A stretch of DNA of 64,000 bases from Syntrophaceae bacterium UBA2280 (GTDB taxonomy: Bacteria; Desulfobacterota; Syntrophia; Syntrophales; Smithellaceae): positions 1 to 64,000 of the forward strand of contig DDWS01000042.1 in assembly GCA_002347685.1 (NCBI GenBank), in the 5' to 3' direction. This document shows positions 36,679-44,414 of this stretch, one piece after another (the stretch's first letter is position 1; each line of letters starts with the position of its first letter). The notes below the pieces were generated by a model. The model was not told where the DNA came from, did not search any database, and saw only the letters and a list, made by a program, of their open reading frames with translations. The position numbers and the translations under genes are program-made.

Positions 36679-37836
36679 ATGGATTTCGCGCTGACAGATG
36701 AACAAAAGATGATTCAGGATACGGCCAGGAATTTCGCCGAAAAGGAAATCGCGCCGCATGTCGAGGAAGACGAAAAAAATCACTTCTGGCGCAAGGAAAT
36801 ATTTGTCAAGATGGCCGATCTGGGTTTTTTCGGTTTTTCCATCGATGAAAAGTACGGCGGCAACGGCATGGGCTTTCTGGAAGGGTCGCTCGCCATTGAG
36901 CAGATTGCCAGGGTGCACACCTCCTGGCGGATGGCCTTCAACATGCAGTGCTGGGGTCCGGCGCTCACGATTCAGAAATTCGGCACGGAAGGGCAAAAGC
37001 AGCACTACATTCCCAAATTCGTCAGCGGCGAATACATCGGCAGTTTTGCCATGACAGAACCGGATATTGGTTCAGATGTCGCCTCGATGAAATGCCGCGC
37101 CGACGATAAAGGCGACCATTATCTTCTCAACGGCAACAAAATGTGGATCACCAACGGTACGGTCACGAATCACGGTCTGCTCTATGTAAAAACGGACAAG
37201 GACGCGGGCGCCAACGGCGTGAGCTGCTTAATCATGGACTATTCCCTTCCCGGCATCACGCGTAAAAAAATAAACGAAAAAGTCGGACTATGGGCTTCTG
37301 ATACAGCGGAACTGACCTTTGAAGACGTCAAAGTGCCGAAAAGCCTTTTGCTGGGAAAGCTCAACCGTGGATTCCAGATGTGCATGACGCAGCTCAACTC
37401 CACCCGCCTGGGCTGTTCGGCCGGTGCCCTGGGTCTGTCCGGAGCCATTCTGGATGCTTCCGCCAAATACGCGACGGAGCGTTGTCAGTTTGGTAAGCAA
37501 ATCGGCAAATACCAGCTCATTCAGCAGCAGGTTGCCGACATGAAAGTCGGGCATGAAACCCTGGCGGCGCTGGTATACAAAGCGGCGTGGCTGAAGGACA
37601 AGGGGCTTCCCAATGTCATGGAAACCTCCATGTCCAAGCTCTACGGCGCGAAAGTGGTTGTGCATGACGCCAATGAGTGCATGAAGCTCTACGGCTCGTT
37701 CGGTTACTCCGATGAATATCCCTGCGGCCGCTTCCTGCGCGATTCCAAGCAGTTTGAAACGCTGGAAGGCACCTCCAACATGCACACGATGATTGTCGCC
37801 AACGCGGCGATGGGATTTGCTCCGAATCGGGCATAG
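36679..37836 (+). CDS. Acyl-CoA dehydrogenase, probable glutaryl-CoA dehydrogenase
   Basis: A 385-residue FAD acyl-CoA dehydrogenase. Motifs are AMTEPDIGSD, YGSFGYSDEYPCGRFLRD and the catalytic Glu in ETLEGTSNMH. Arg84 in ARVHTSWRMAFNMQ aligns position by position with ERVDSGYRSAMSVQ of human glutaryl-CoA dehydrogenase, whose arginine binds the distal carboxylate. The gene sits 24 nt before gcdA, so it very probably feeds glutaconyl-CoA to the decarboxylase. GGGAGG precedes the ATG by 9 nt. A cyclic or other dicarboxyl-CoA substrate is an alternative. It is clearly different from the similar enzyme at 25202. Confidence 0.92.
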   Translation: MDFALTDEQKMIQDTARNFAEKEIAPHVEEDEKNHFWRKEIFVKMADLGFFGFSIDEKYGGNGMGFLEGSLAIEQIARVHTSWRMAFNMQCWGPALTIQKFGTEGQKQHYIPKFVSGEYIGSFAMTEPDIGSDVASMKCRADDKGDHYLLNGNKMWITNGTVTNHGLLYVKTDKDAGANGVSCLIMDYSLPGITRKKINEKVGLWASDTAELTFEDVKVPKSLLLGKLNRGFQMCMTQLNSTRLGCSAGALGLSGAILDASAKYATERCQFGKQIGKYQLIQQQVADMKVGHETLAALVYKAAWLKDKGLPNVMETSMSKLYGAKVVVHDANECMKLYGSFGYSDEYPCGRFLRDSKQFETLEGTSNMHTMIVANAAMGFAPNRA

Positions 37837-37860
37837 GCGTCCAAATTACAGGAGAAAAGA

Positions 37861-39624
37861 ATGAAACAGTATTTTGAAAAGATGGACCCGTTGGGCAAGC
37901 CGCTCCCGGTGAAGCAAATCCAAAGCATGCAGGAAAACTGCGCCAAACTCGAAGAGATCATGCAGAAGATCGACGCGGAAGTCGAAAGAATTAAAAACGT
38001 GGGGGTTCCCCTCCAGACGCTGCATGAGCGCGGTGAAATGAGTGTGTGGGAACGCATCGACTACCTGGTCGACCCCGGCACCTTCTGCCCGTTGCACAGC
38101 ATCTTCGATCCCGAAAATGAAGAATCCGGCAGCACCGGCGTGGTGGACGGCCTGGCGCGCATTAACGGCAAGTGGTGTGCGCTCATCGGTTTCAATAACA
38201 AGTGGATGGCGGGCGCGTGGATCGCGGGCCAGCCGGACAATAACCTGCGCGTCACGGACATCGCGAAGATTCTGCACATTCCGCTTGTGTGGCTGGTCAA
38301 CTGCTCCGGCGTGAAGCTGCCTGAGCAGGAAAAAATGTATGCCAACCGCCAGGGTCAGGGAACCTGCTTTTTCCGTCATGCGGAACTTGAACAGATGGGC
38401 ATCCCGGTGATTGCCGGCATCTACGGAACCAATCCCGCGGGCGGCGGCTACCAATCCATCAGCCCGACGATCCTGCTCGCGCACAAAAAAGCCAACATGG
38501 CTGTGGGCGGCGGCGGCATCGTAAGCGGCATGTCGCCTAAAGGCGCTTTTGACGAAGCTGGAGCGGAAGAAATCATTAATGCGACACGGCATTTCAAATC
38601 CGTTCCGCCCGGCTCCGTTAAAGTCCATTACGATGTCACCGGTTTTTTCCGCGCGGTTTTTGACGAAGAAACACAGGTGCTCGACGCGATCAAGGACTAT
38701 ATGGACGATCTGCCCGCGTACAACCCGCGTTTTTTCCGCGTCGCCGCACCCGCCGAACCGGCGTATCCTCCGACCGAGATCGCCTCCATAGTTCCCGTTA
38801 ACAAAAAGCGCGTGTATGATTTCGAACAGGTACTGGCGCGCCTGGTTGATGGTTCGGAGCACCTCGAATTCCGGCCGGGTTTTGGACCGGAAATGTATTG
38901 CGGCCTGGTCAAAGTGGACGGTTACCTGATGGGCGTGATCGGCAACCGTCAGGGAGCCTTTCCCAATTATCCAGAATATACCAACGAGTATATGGGCGTG
39001 GGCGGCAAGCTCTACCGACAGGGCTTAATCAAGATGAGCGAGTTTGTCACCCTGTGTTCGCGCGACAAAGTGCCGATGATCTGGTTTCAGGACACCTCCG
39101 GCATCGACGTGGGCGATACAGCCGAAAAGGCGGAACTCCTCGGCCTGGGGCAGTCTCTGATTTACTCCATTGAAAATTCCAAACTGCCAATGATGCTGGT
39201 GGTCCTGCGTAAAGGCACGGCAGCGGCGCACTATGTGCTGGGCGGGCCGACGGCCAACAACAATAACGCCTTTTCGCTGGGCACCGCCACCACGGAAATC
39301 AACGTCATGCATGGAGAAACAGCCGCGGCGGCCAGTTACGCCCGCAGGCTTGTGAAAGAGAAGGATGCCGGAAAGCCGCTCGGACCCATCATTGACAAGA
39401 TGAACGAAATGGTCAGACACTATGACGATACGTCCGGACCCTTCTTCTGTGCTAAAAAAGGTTTTGTCGACGAGATTGTACGCTATCATGAATTAAGAAA
39501 TTATCTGGTGGGTTTTGCCAACTGCGCGTATCAGAATCCCCGCGCGATCTGCCCGCAGCATCAAATGATTCTCCCGAGAATCATCCGCTCGCAGATCGTG
39601 AAGGGACTGGATAGACCGAAGTAA
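37861..39624 (+). CDS. gcdA: Glutaconyl-CoA decarboxylase alpha subunit (carboxyltransferase)
   Basis: A 587-residue carboxyltransferase, the same length I recall for GcdA of Acidaminococcus. It moves the carboxyl group from glutaconyl-CoA to biotin, leaving crotonyl-CoA; the membrane beta subunit then decarboxylates carboxybiotin and pumps Na+. Two crotonase-fold halves are visible, with the acyl-CoA-binding GIYGTNPAGGGYQSIS, MAVGGGGIVSGMSPKG, WFQDTSGIDVGDTAEKAELL and RKGTAAAHYVLGGP motifs. AGGAG lies 7 nt upstream. It is the fourth gene of the hbd operon. The beta subunit is 18 kb away on the other strand; no biotin carrier subunit is in the window. Confidence 0.95.
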   Translation: MKQYFEKMDPLGKPLPVKQIQSMQENCAKLEEIMQKIDAEVERIKNVGVPLQTLHERGEMSVWERIDYLVDPGTFCPLHSIFDPENEESGSTGVVDGLARINGKWCALIGFNNKWMAGAWIAGQPDNNLRVTDIAKILHIPLVWLVNCSGVKLPEQEKMYANRQGQGTCFFRHAELEQMGIPVIAGIYGTNPAGGGYQSISPTILLAHKKANMAVGGGGIVSGMSPKGAFDEAGAEEIINATRHFKSVPPGSVKVHYDVTGFFRAVFDEETQVLDAIKDYMDDLPAYNPRFFRVAAPAEPAYPPTEIASIVPVNKKRVYDFEQVLARLVDGSEHLEFRPGFGPEMYCGLVKVDGYLMGVIGNRQGAFPNYPEYTNEYMGVGGKLYRQGLIKMSEFVTLCSRDKVPMIWFQDTSGIDVGDTAEKAELLGLGQSLIYSIENSKLPMMLVVLRKGTAAAHYVLGGPTANNNNAFSLGTATTEINVMHGETAAAASYARRLVKEKDAGKPLGPIIDKMNEMVRHYDDTSGPFFCAKKGFVDEIVRYHELRNYLVGFANCAYQNPRAICPQHQMILPRIIRSQIVKGLDRPK

Positions 39625-39638
39625 AAGGACGTATTCGT

Positions 39639-40613
39639 TTGACAGAAGTCTCCGTAGCATTTATTTGCGACCACACGTATGCCCTGCCCACAGGTGTCGC
39701 GGTTACTTCCTTAATATGTAACCGGAAGCCCGATACTGTCTATGACATTTACATCATAGCCAGCAATCTGACACAGGCTGACATTGCAATCTTTCGCGCA
39801 TTCACGAAGCCGCATGTGAAAATCCATATCATCGAAGCGTCTTCTGAAAAGTACCGCAACGCCGAGCATTTCGGACATATTTCCACGGCCACTTATTTGA
39901 AATTTGAACTGCCGGACCTGCTTTTGGGTCTGGACAAGGTTTTGTATCTTGATGGCGACGTAATCATACAAAGGGATCTGGCAGAACTGTTTGATATGAA
40001 CATTGAAAATTTTAATGCCGCCGCCGTGAAAGATATCGGATTGATCCATAATGTTCACAATATCAAAAACTATGTTAATACCGGCGTCCTCCTGCTCAAT
40101 CTGAAACGGATGCGCAAGCAGCACCTGCCGGCAACATTAATGGAAACGGTAACATCCGCCAAAGACATTCATTTCATGGATCAGGATTGCTTTAACATCG
40201 TTTTGAAAGATAGCGTGAAGCACCTGCCGCTTCGGTTCAATTGTCCCTGTCAATTTCTACAGCAGCACAAAAATGAATATCCTCTGGATTTCATCAACAC
40301 AACCTTTAAAACGGACTATGCCTCATGGCAGGCGCTCAAGCAAGATGCCGTTATCGTCCACTGGATAACGCATACCAAGCCCTGGCTTTATCATGATGTT
40401 GCTCTGGCCCGCCGGTGGGATGAGTATTTCCATCAATCGCCCTTTCATGACAGTTTATTAAAACGAAGATCTGTGAAACTTTACGCATTCATCGCATCGC
40501 AAAGATTGACAAACCTGGTGTACATATTTTTTTGCTACTGGCGGCAAAGGGGAATTAAGTTTTCGCTGCAGAAAGCAAAAAGAACGCTGATGCGGTCTTT
40601 GCAGAGGATGTGA
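39639..40613 (+). CDS. Glycosyltransferase family 8 protein
   Basis: A 324-residue GT-A fold transferase of family 8, which includes lipopolysaccharide galactosyl/glucosyltransferases. The metal-binding DxD motif is in VLYLDGDVIIQRDLAELF, and the acceptor-side motifs NTGVLLLNLKRMR and MDQDCFN follow. HWITHTKPW near residue 245 is the usual late GT8 motif. The start is TTG 39639 with AAAGGA 9 nt upstream; no ATG fits. It begins 14 nt after gcdA and may be read from that transcript, though a cell-surface sugar role has no clear link to it. Confidence 0.88.
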   Translation: MTEVSVAFICDHTYALPTGVAVTSLICNRKPDTVYDIYIIASNLTQADIAIFRAFTKPHVKIHIIEASSEKYRNAEHFGHISTATYLKFELPDLLLGLDKVLYLDGDVIIQRDLAELFDMNIENFNAAAVKDIGLIHNVHNIKNYVNTGVLLLNLKRMRKQHLPATLMETVTSAKDIHFMDQDCFNIVLKDSVKHLPLRFNCPCQFLQQHKNEYPLDFINTTFKTDYASWQALKQDAVIVHWITHTKPWLYHDVALARRWDEYFHQSPFHDSLLKRRSVKLYAFIASQRLTNLVYIFFCYWRQRGIKFSLQKAKRTLMRSLQRM

Positions 40614-40762
40614 ATATCATCCTGCGACCCGACCGGCGACCCGTGTATCGTTCTCAGTCGTAAAGCAGTCGGACGGTTCGATCACAGAACCTCCATGGTT
40701 TCAAGCAAACACAACCCCGGTGTTTTTCTTGGGGTCAGCCGGGACCCGTCAAGGAGAGAAGG

Positions 40763-41113
40763 ATGATGGCGATAGATTTTTTCTGCTGGAAGAAGTGAAG
40801 CACCTGCCGGAAAGCGAGGGAGTTTCTCTTGCAAAAAAAAGTGCGAATCAACGATCGGGATTTTTTCAACGAACCTTTCACACGGGTTGAAATTGAAAAC
40901 CTGCTGGGGAAAAGATCGGCAGCGGAGATGTTCAGTTTCCGAAGCCCCAGCTTCAAAGCACTGGCTCTGGACAAAAACAAGCTTTCAGATGTGGAACTGA
41001 TTGACCTGATGCTGAAGGAACCCCGTTTGATCCGTCGTCCAGTCGTGAAAATCGGCAAGACCGTTTACTTCGGCGCGGACAGCAATGCACTGGCGGAGAT
41101 TTTGAAATCCTGA
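40763..41113 (+). CDS. ArsC/Spx-family thioredoxin-fold protein, probable selenoprotein read through TGA
   Basis: Reading from ATG 40763 (or 40766) through an in-frame TGA at 40796-40798 gives 116 residues with the complete ArsC/Spx/YffB family pattern: MAIDFFCWKK-U-STCRKAREFLL, then FNEPFTRVEIENLLG, FRSPSFKALALDKNKLS and EPRLIRRPVVKIG. The TGA stands exactly where the first, catalytic cysteine of CxxC is expected (position 12; Cys15 is the second). AAGGAG lies upstream of the ATG pair. A hairpin with an AGUUU loop starts 15 nt after the TGA, as expected of a bacterial SECIS. Downstream-only initiation (TTG 40829) would lack the first strand and the redox motif. Role: a redox or arsenate-reductase-like activity; substrate unknown. 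Confidence 0.85.
40814..40832 (+). promoter_or_regulatory. Candidate bacterial SECIS hairpin
   Basis: A 7-bp stem, GCGAGGG with CUCUUGC (two G-U pairs), has the 5-nt loop AGUUU at 40821-40825. The loop begins 23 nt after the TGA at 40796-40798 and contains the GU pair common in apical loops that bind SelB. The stem is within the coding sequence, as is normal in bacteria. Confidence 0.65.
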
Positions 41114-41388
41114 CGGGCACACCCGTTCATCCATGACAACACAAATCGCCGATATGCTTAGGCTTGCGGCAGTTGATGAAACAGGTGATGTCCAGATCAT
41201 CCTTTTGGTCCGCAGGCCGGCTGTTGCATTTGTTGTTCAGACCCGGCTGGAGTTTCCACCCCAGACTCGTGACGGTGCATCTCGGGCGTGCGTGACGATG
41301 AAAAAGGCTAAAGACGAAAGGAAAAAGGCCTAAAGCGAAACAATACTAAAAGACTATTGCACGTATGTGCGAAGACCGGAGCGGTTCC

Positions 41389-41613
41389 TCAGCATCTAAG
41401 AAAGATTTTCGCCAGGTAGCCTGTTTCATAGAGTTCCGTTTCCCGAGATGAGGGAAATCCGTAAACCGCTTCCGCCTCGCTATCCATGCCCTTGTCCGCC
41501 AAGACGGCAAGATGCGCAAAGGAAACCAGCGGCTCGTCCAACGGTCTTTTCGGGAAATGCCCGATTTTTATCTTCAGCTTTTTCATGCGCGCCCGCTTTT
41601 TAAGATTTTTCAA
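41389..41613 (-). CDS. Hypothetical protein, 74 residues
   Basis: A short basic-start protein (KNLKKRARMKKLKIKIGHFP) with no domain I recognise and no membrane segment. Its TTG start overlaps the end of the upstream gene by 14 nt and no good ribosome-binding site is visible, so it would depend on translational coupling; an in-frame ATG at 41586 is an alternative. The two genes together look like a small operon. Between 41114 and 41388 I see no convincing gene. Confidence 0.4.
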   Translation of the reverse strand: MKNLKKRARMKKLKIKIGHFPKRPLDEPLVSFAHLAVLADKGMDSEAEAVYGFPSSRETELYETGYLAKIFLRC

Positions 41614-41914
41614 TATGTGTTTGAGCTGTTCGGATTGCCAGGTCTTTATCTTTGGTGAACAGCCACCACTGCGGCAGAGTCGTGTGCGGACCTTCTTCCC
41701 TGTCTCTCCCCCGGCTGCAATACCAGTGGCCGAAAACTTCTACGGTGGCAAACGGATGAATACCTGTGCACAAAATGCTGCAGGGCCGGACTTCTTTGAA
41801 ATAAATGGTTTCTTCCGGTTCTTCATCGTGAGCCATCTCTTCAGGCAAAACGATGTGTGATACATCCCGGCCCTGTTCTTCTTGTTCATCGAGCCATTCG
41901 GCAATGTTCATCAT
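41600..41914 (-). CDS. Hypothetical protein, 104 residues
   Basis: An acidic N-terminal half (WLDEQEEQGRDVSHIVLPEE) is followed by a segment with three cysteines (RPCSILCTGIHP, HWYCSRGRD) and an aromatic PQWWLF. A strong GAGGAGG ribosome-binding site precedes the ATG ATG start by 4-7 nt, which argues that it is a real gene. I do not recognise the family. It lies upstream of, and overlaps, the 74-residue gene on the same strand. Confidence 0.6.
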   Translation of the reverse strand: MMNIAEWLDEQEEQGRDVSHIVLPEEMAHDEEPEETIYFKEVRPCSILCTGIHPFATVEVFGHWYCSRGRDREEGPHTTLPQWWLFTKDKDLAIRTAQTHIEKS

Positions 41915-42158
41915 GAAACCCTCCTCATTGAAGCAGCCAGAGGCTCTGCTTTTTCTTTCAGTCCTGTTCCTTAAGGTTCTTTGCAGAAACAGTATAATTT
42001 TTTAAAGATCGTGGCTTGCAGCAAATCTCATTTGACAATTTTAAAGCAGATTAATGAATTCGTCAATGAGCCAGAGTTGCCTGGATGACTAAGTTATCAT
42101 AGACTAATTTTCCTGATTTTGCTACAAAACAATAGATTTTTAATAAAGGAAGCCGTTC

Positions 42159-42488
42159 ATGAGAATGTTTCAGAAAATGGGAAATATGAAATCACCGAAA
42201 ATCGACGTGATGGTCCTGGCAGTGGCGCTTTTTGCGGTGGGGTTGATGGTTGCCATGTACTGGTTCCAGCATGAAACGGTGCAGATCGGCGGGTATACCG
42301 TGGTGTATTTCAAGAACCGGTGCGACATCGACCCTGAAGCTCTTCCCGCGAATCTGGAATCTTTGAAGACGCTTCCCTGCCTGATCCGGATCAACTGGCT
42401 GGAAAGACTCGCGCCCGACATGTTCCAGGAATACAGCTACCTTCCCGGCAGAGGTGTTGAGAAAACCAGAAAAATTCACAAAAAATAA
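42159..42488 (+). CDS. Hypothetical single-pass membrane protein
   Basis: A 109-residue protein with one hydrophobic span (about residues 16-36, VMVLAVALFAVGLMVAMYWF) after a short basic N-terminus, then a soluble domain of about 70 residues holding two cysteines (RCDID, LPCLIR). AAAGGAAG lies 7 nt before the ATG. The topology suggests anchoring in the inner membrane with the C-terminus outside. Family not recognised. The LysE-type gene starts 20 nt downstream, so the two are probably one operon. Confidence 0.65.
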   Translation: MRMFQKMGNMKSPKIDVMVLAVALFAVGLMVAMYWFQHETVQIGGYTVVYFKNRCDIDPEALPANLESLKTLPCLIRINWLERLAPDMFQEYSYLPGRGVEKTRKIHKK

Positions 42489-42508
42489 TCATCGTTATAA
42501 AGATATTT

Positions 42509-43156
42509 ATGCTGACCGCTGGATTGGCCATTTTTGCATCCTCCTTTGTCATCGCTCTTTCGGGTGCCTTGATGCCGGGACCGCTTTTGACCGCAACCAT
42601 CTCTGAGAGCTCCCGGCGCGGTTTTATTGCGGGGCCGCTGATGATTGGCGGGCACGCCATTTTAGAGATGGCGCTCGTCGCCGCGCTGCTTATGGGACTG
42701 GCGCCTTTTTTTCAAAAGCCGGGTGTTTTTGTGGCCATCGCCCTTCTCGGTTCCTGCATCCTTCTGCATATGGCCTTCAGAATGCTCCGATCACTGCCTG
42801 CGCTGCATCTTTCATGGGAGGGTGGCTCAAAGCGGTTGAATCATCCCGTGATCGGCGGGATACTGATGAGTGTCTCCAATCCCTACTGGTTCATCTGGTG
42901 GGCCACCATCGGTCTGGGCTACATTCTCTATTCCCGGCAATTCGGCCTCTGGGGTGTTGCCTTCTTCTTCGCCGGGCATATTCTGGCGGATCTGGCCTGG
43001 TATTCCCTTGTTGCGGCTGCCGTAGCCGGGGGCAGACATTTTCTGACCGATCGTCTTTATCGCGGATTGATCGCGGTTTGTGCTGCCTTTCTGGTGGTGT
43101 TTGCCGCTTATTTTTCCTATGCGGGCTTTGACAAACTGATCGGCCTCGTCGGCTGA
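42509..43156 (+). CDS. LysE/RhtB-family exporter
   Basis: A 215-residue membrane protein with about six hydrophobic helices. The N-terminal ALSGALMPGPLLTATISESSR is the typical LysE/RhtB opening (MxPGP). NPYWFIWWATIGLGY is the second conserved loop, with the NP motif after helix three. Family members export amino acids or related small molecules. The substrate is not predictable. It follows the 109-residue membrane protein and meets the thioesterase gene tail to tail. Confidence 0.88.
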   Translation: MLTAGLAIFASSFVIALSGALMPGPLLTATISESSRRGFIAGPLMIGGHAILEMALVAALLMGLAPFFQKPGVFVAIALLGSCILLHMAFRMLRSLPALHLSWEGGSKRLNHPVIGGILMSVSNPYWFIWWATIGLGYILYSRQFGLWGVAFFFAGHILADLAWYSLVAAAVAGGRHFLTDRLYRGLIAVCAAFLVVFAAYFSYAGFDKLIGLVG

Positions 43157-43165
43157 AGACGCTTT

Positions 43166-43603
43166 TTATGAGCCCAAAGCGGCGCCTTCCTGATCTTCCG
43201 GCAGCAGTTCAAATGCGGCCCTCACGGCTTTGGGGATGGACCGCAGGGTGCCTTTTTGCGCATCCACGAAAACCCAGTCGGTTTCTCCTTCAGCCAGCAG
43301 AGCGTTATCTTTCGGACGGACAATTCTGTATTTGCGAAGCGACAGCACCCGCCGGAAGTTCGACACCCAGGTCAGAACAGCCACCTGATCTCCGGCAAAC
43401 GCGGGCTTTAAATATTCAATTTTATGCAGACGCACCACCCAAGTCGCGCCGAGAGCGTTGGTATTTTGCGTGCATCCCGACGCCTCCGAATGCGCCATCG
43501 CTGCGTCCTGCATCCAGCGGAGATATTCGATGTTGTTGACATGTCCGTTTTGATCTTCCGCTTCTTTCGGCACGGTGATTTCATAACGATAGATCTGCTG
43601 CAT
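43166..43603 (-). CDS. Acyl-CoA thioesterase, hot-dog fold (YbgC/4HBT type)
   Basis: About 145 residues from ATG 43603 (MQQIYRYEITV). A 4-hydroxybenzoyl-CoA thioesterase-like hot-dog protein that hydrolyses acyl-CoA. The active-site region is DQNGHVNNIEYLRWMQDAA, where Asp/Asn and His line the pocket as in YbgC-type enzymes. GGGGAGG lies 5 nt upstream of ATG 43603; the longer open frame to 43645 overlaps the neighbouring gene and is not preferred. It lies just downstream of the TauE-type gene on the same strand. Confidence 0.88.
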   Translation of the reverse strand: MQQIYRYEITVPKEAEDQNGHVNNIEYLRWMQDAAMAHSEASGCTQNTNALGATWVVRLHKIEYLKPAFAGDQVAVLTWVSNFRRVLSLRKYRIVRPKDNALLAEGETDWVFVDAQKGTLRSIPKAVRAAFELLPEDQEGAALGS

Positions 43604-43631
43604 TGCGCCTCCCCCTGAGATCGTCCCTGTC

Positions 43632-44411
43632 CTATTTTTTTTCATTGTCGCATGCCTCCGGCTGCACGACTTTCACATAGCGCCAACCCATGTAAACCGC
43701 CACGAAAACAAACATCCAGCGTAAAGGATCTTCCGGGATGATCTGGGCGATGCTGCCGCCGAGAAACGTGCCGATAAAAATTCCCGGTACCATGCCGAAT
43801 AGCAGTTCCCCGTCCACATTGCCCAGTTTCCAATGTGCGTAAGCGCCGATGCAGCCGGTTGGTACCATGACCAGAAGCGCGGTGCCCTGTGCGAGATGCT
43901 GGGAAAAACCGGCCAGCAGAATCATCGCCGGCACCATGATTGTCCCGCCGCCCACGCCCATCAGGCCGGAAAGAAATCCTGTGAATGCCCCTGTGACGAC
44001 CAGCGAGGCGATTATGAGATGTGCGGGCAGTGCGCCGATGATGCCGGAAAAAAATGGCCTCAAAAGCAAAAGAGCCGAGCAGAGAATCAGAAAAACGCCA
44101 AAGGATCTTTTGAGCTTCCAGTCCGGCAGCGCATTCGCAAAGCGCGCACCCGCCGCGACTGTAATCACGGCGGGGACAGCCAGCGCGATTGCCACCTTCA
44201 GATCAACATCGCCATGATAGCCGTATGTAATCGCGCCGCTGATGCCCGTGAAGATCAGAACGGCCAGGCTCGTTCCATGGGCGCGGCACTGGTCCAGTTT
44301 GAGCAGACCCACCAAAAGCGGAATCATGACCAGTCCGCCACCCAGTCCGATCAGCCCGCCGAAAAGACCGGCGAGAAAGCCGATTGTAAAAGAGATTAAA
44401 TGGTATTTCAT
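43632..44411 (-). CDS. TauE/SafE-family sulfite/organosulfonate exporter-like protein
   Basis: A 259-residue membrane protein with about eight helices. The two internal repeats each carry the family glycine motif: GGLIGLGGGLVMIPLL near the N-terminus and SGLMGVGGGTIMVPAMILL in the middle. TauE/SafE proteins move sulfite, sulfoacetate or other small anions across the inner membrane; the cargo here is unknown. It ends with a short soluble tail. It lies between the MFS gene and the thioesterase on one strand with small gaps. Confidence 0.9.
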   Translation of the reverse strand: MKYHLISFTIGFLAGLFGGLIGLGGGLVMIPLLVGLLKLDQCRAHGTSLAVLIFTGISGAITYGYHGDVDLKVAIALAVPAVITVAAGARFANALPDWKLKRSFGVFLILCSALLLLRPFFSGIIGALPAHLIIASLVVTGAFTGFLSGLMGVGGGTIMVPAMILLAGFSQHLAQGTALLVMVPTGCIGAYAHWKLGNVDGELLFGMVPGIFIGTFLGGSIAQIIPEDPLRWMFVFVAVYMGWRYVKVVQPEACDNEKK

Positions 44412-44414
44412 CGT

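Noticed and set aside
40707..40725. AAACAC/GTGTTT hairpin followed by a few T, as a terminator after the glycosyltransferase gene
   Set aside because: The stem is only 6 bp, mostly A/T, and the T-run is interrupted; too weak to call.
40829..41113. ArsC/Spx-like protein starting at TTG 40829 as a complete 94-residue gene
   Set aside because: It would lack the first beta strand and the whole CxxC region, while the frame through TGA restores the complete family pattern with a good upstream ribosome-binding site.
41133..41333. 66-codon open frame as a gene
   Set aside because: No ribosome-binding site and no protein-like composition; it lies in the gap after the ArsC/Spx gene.
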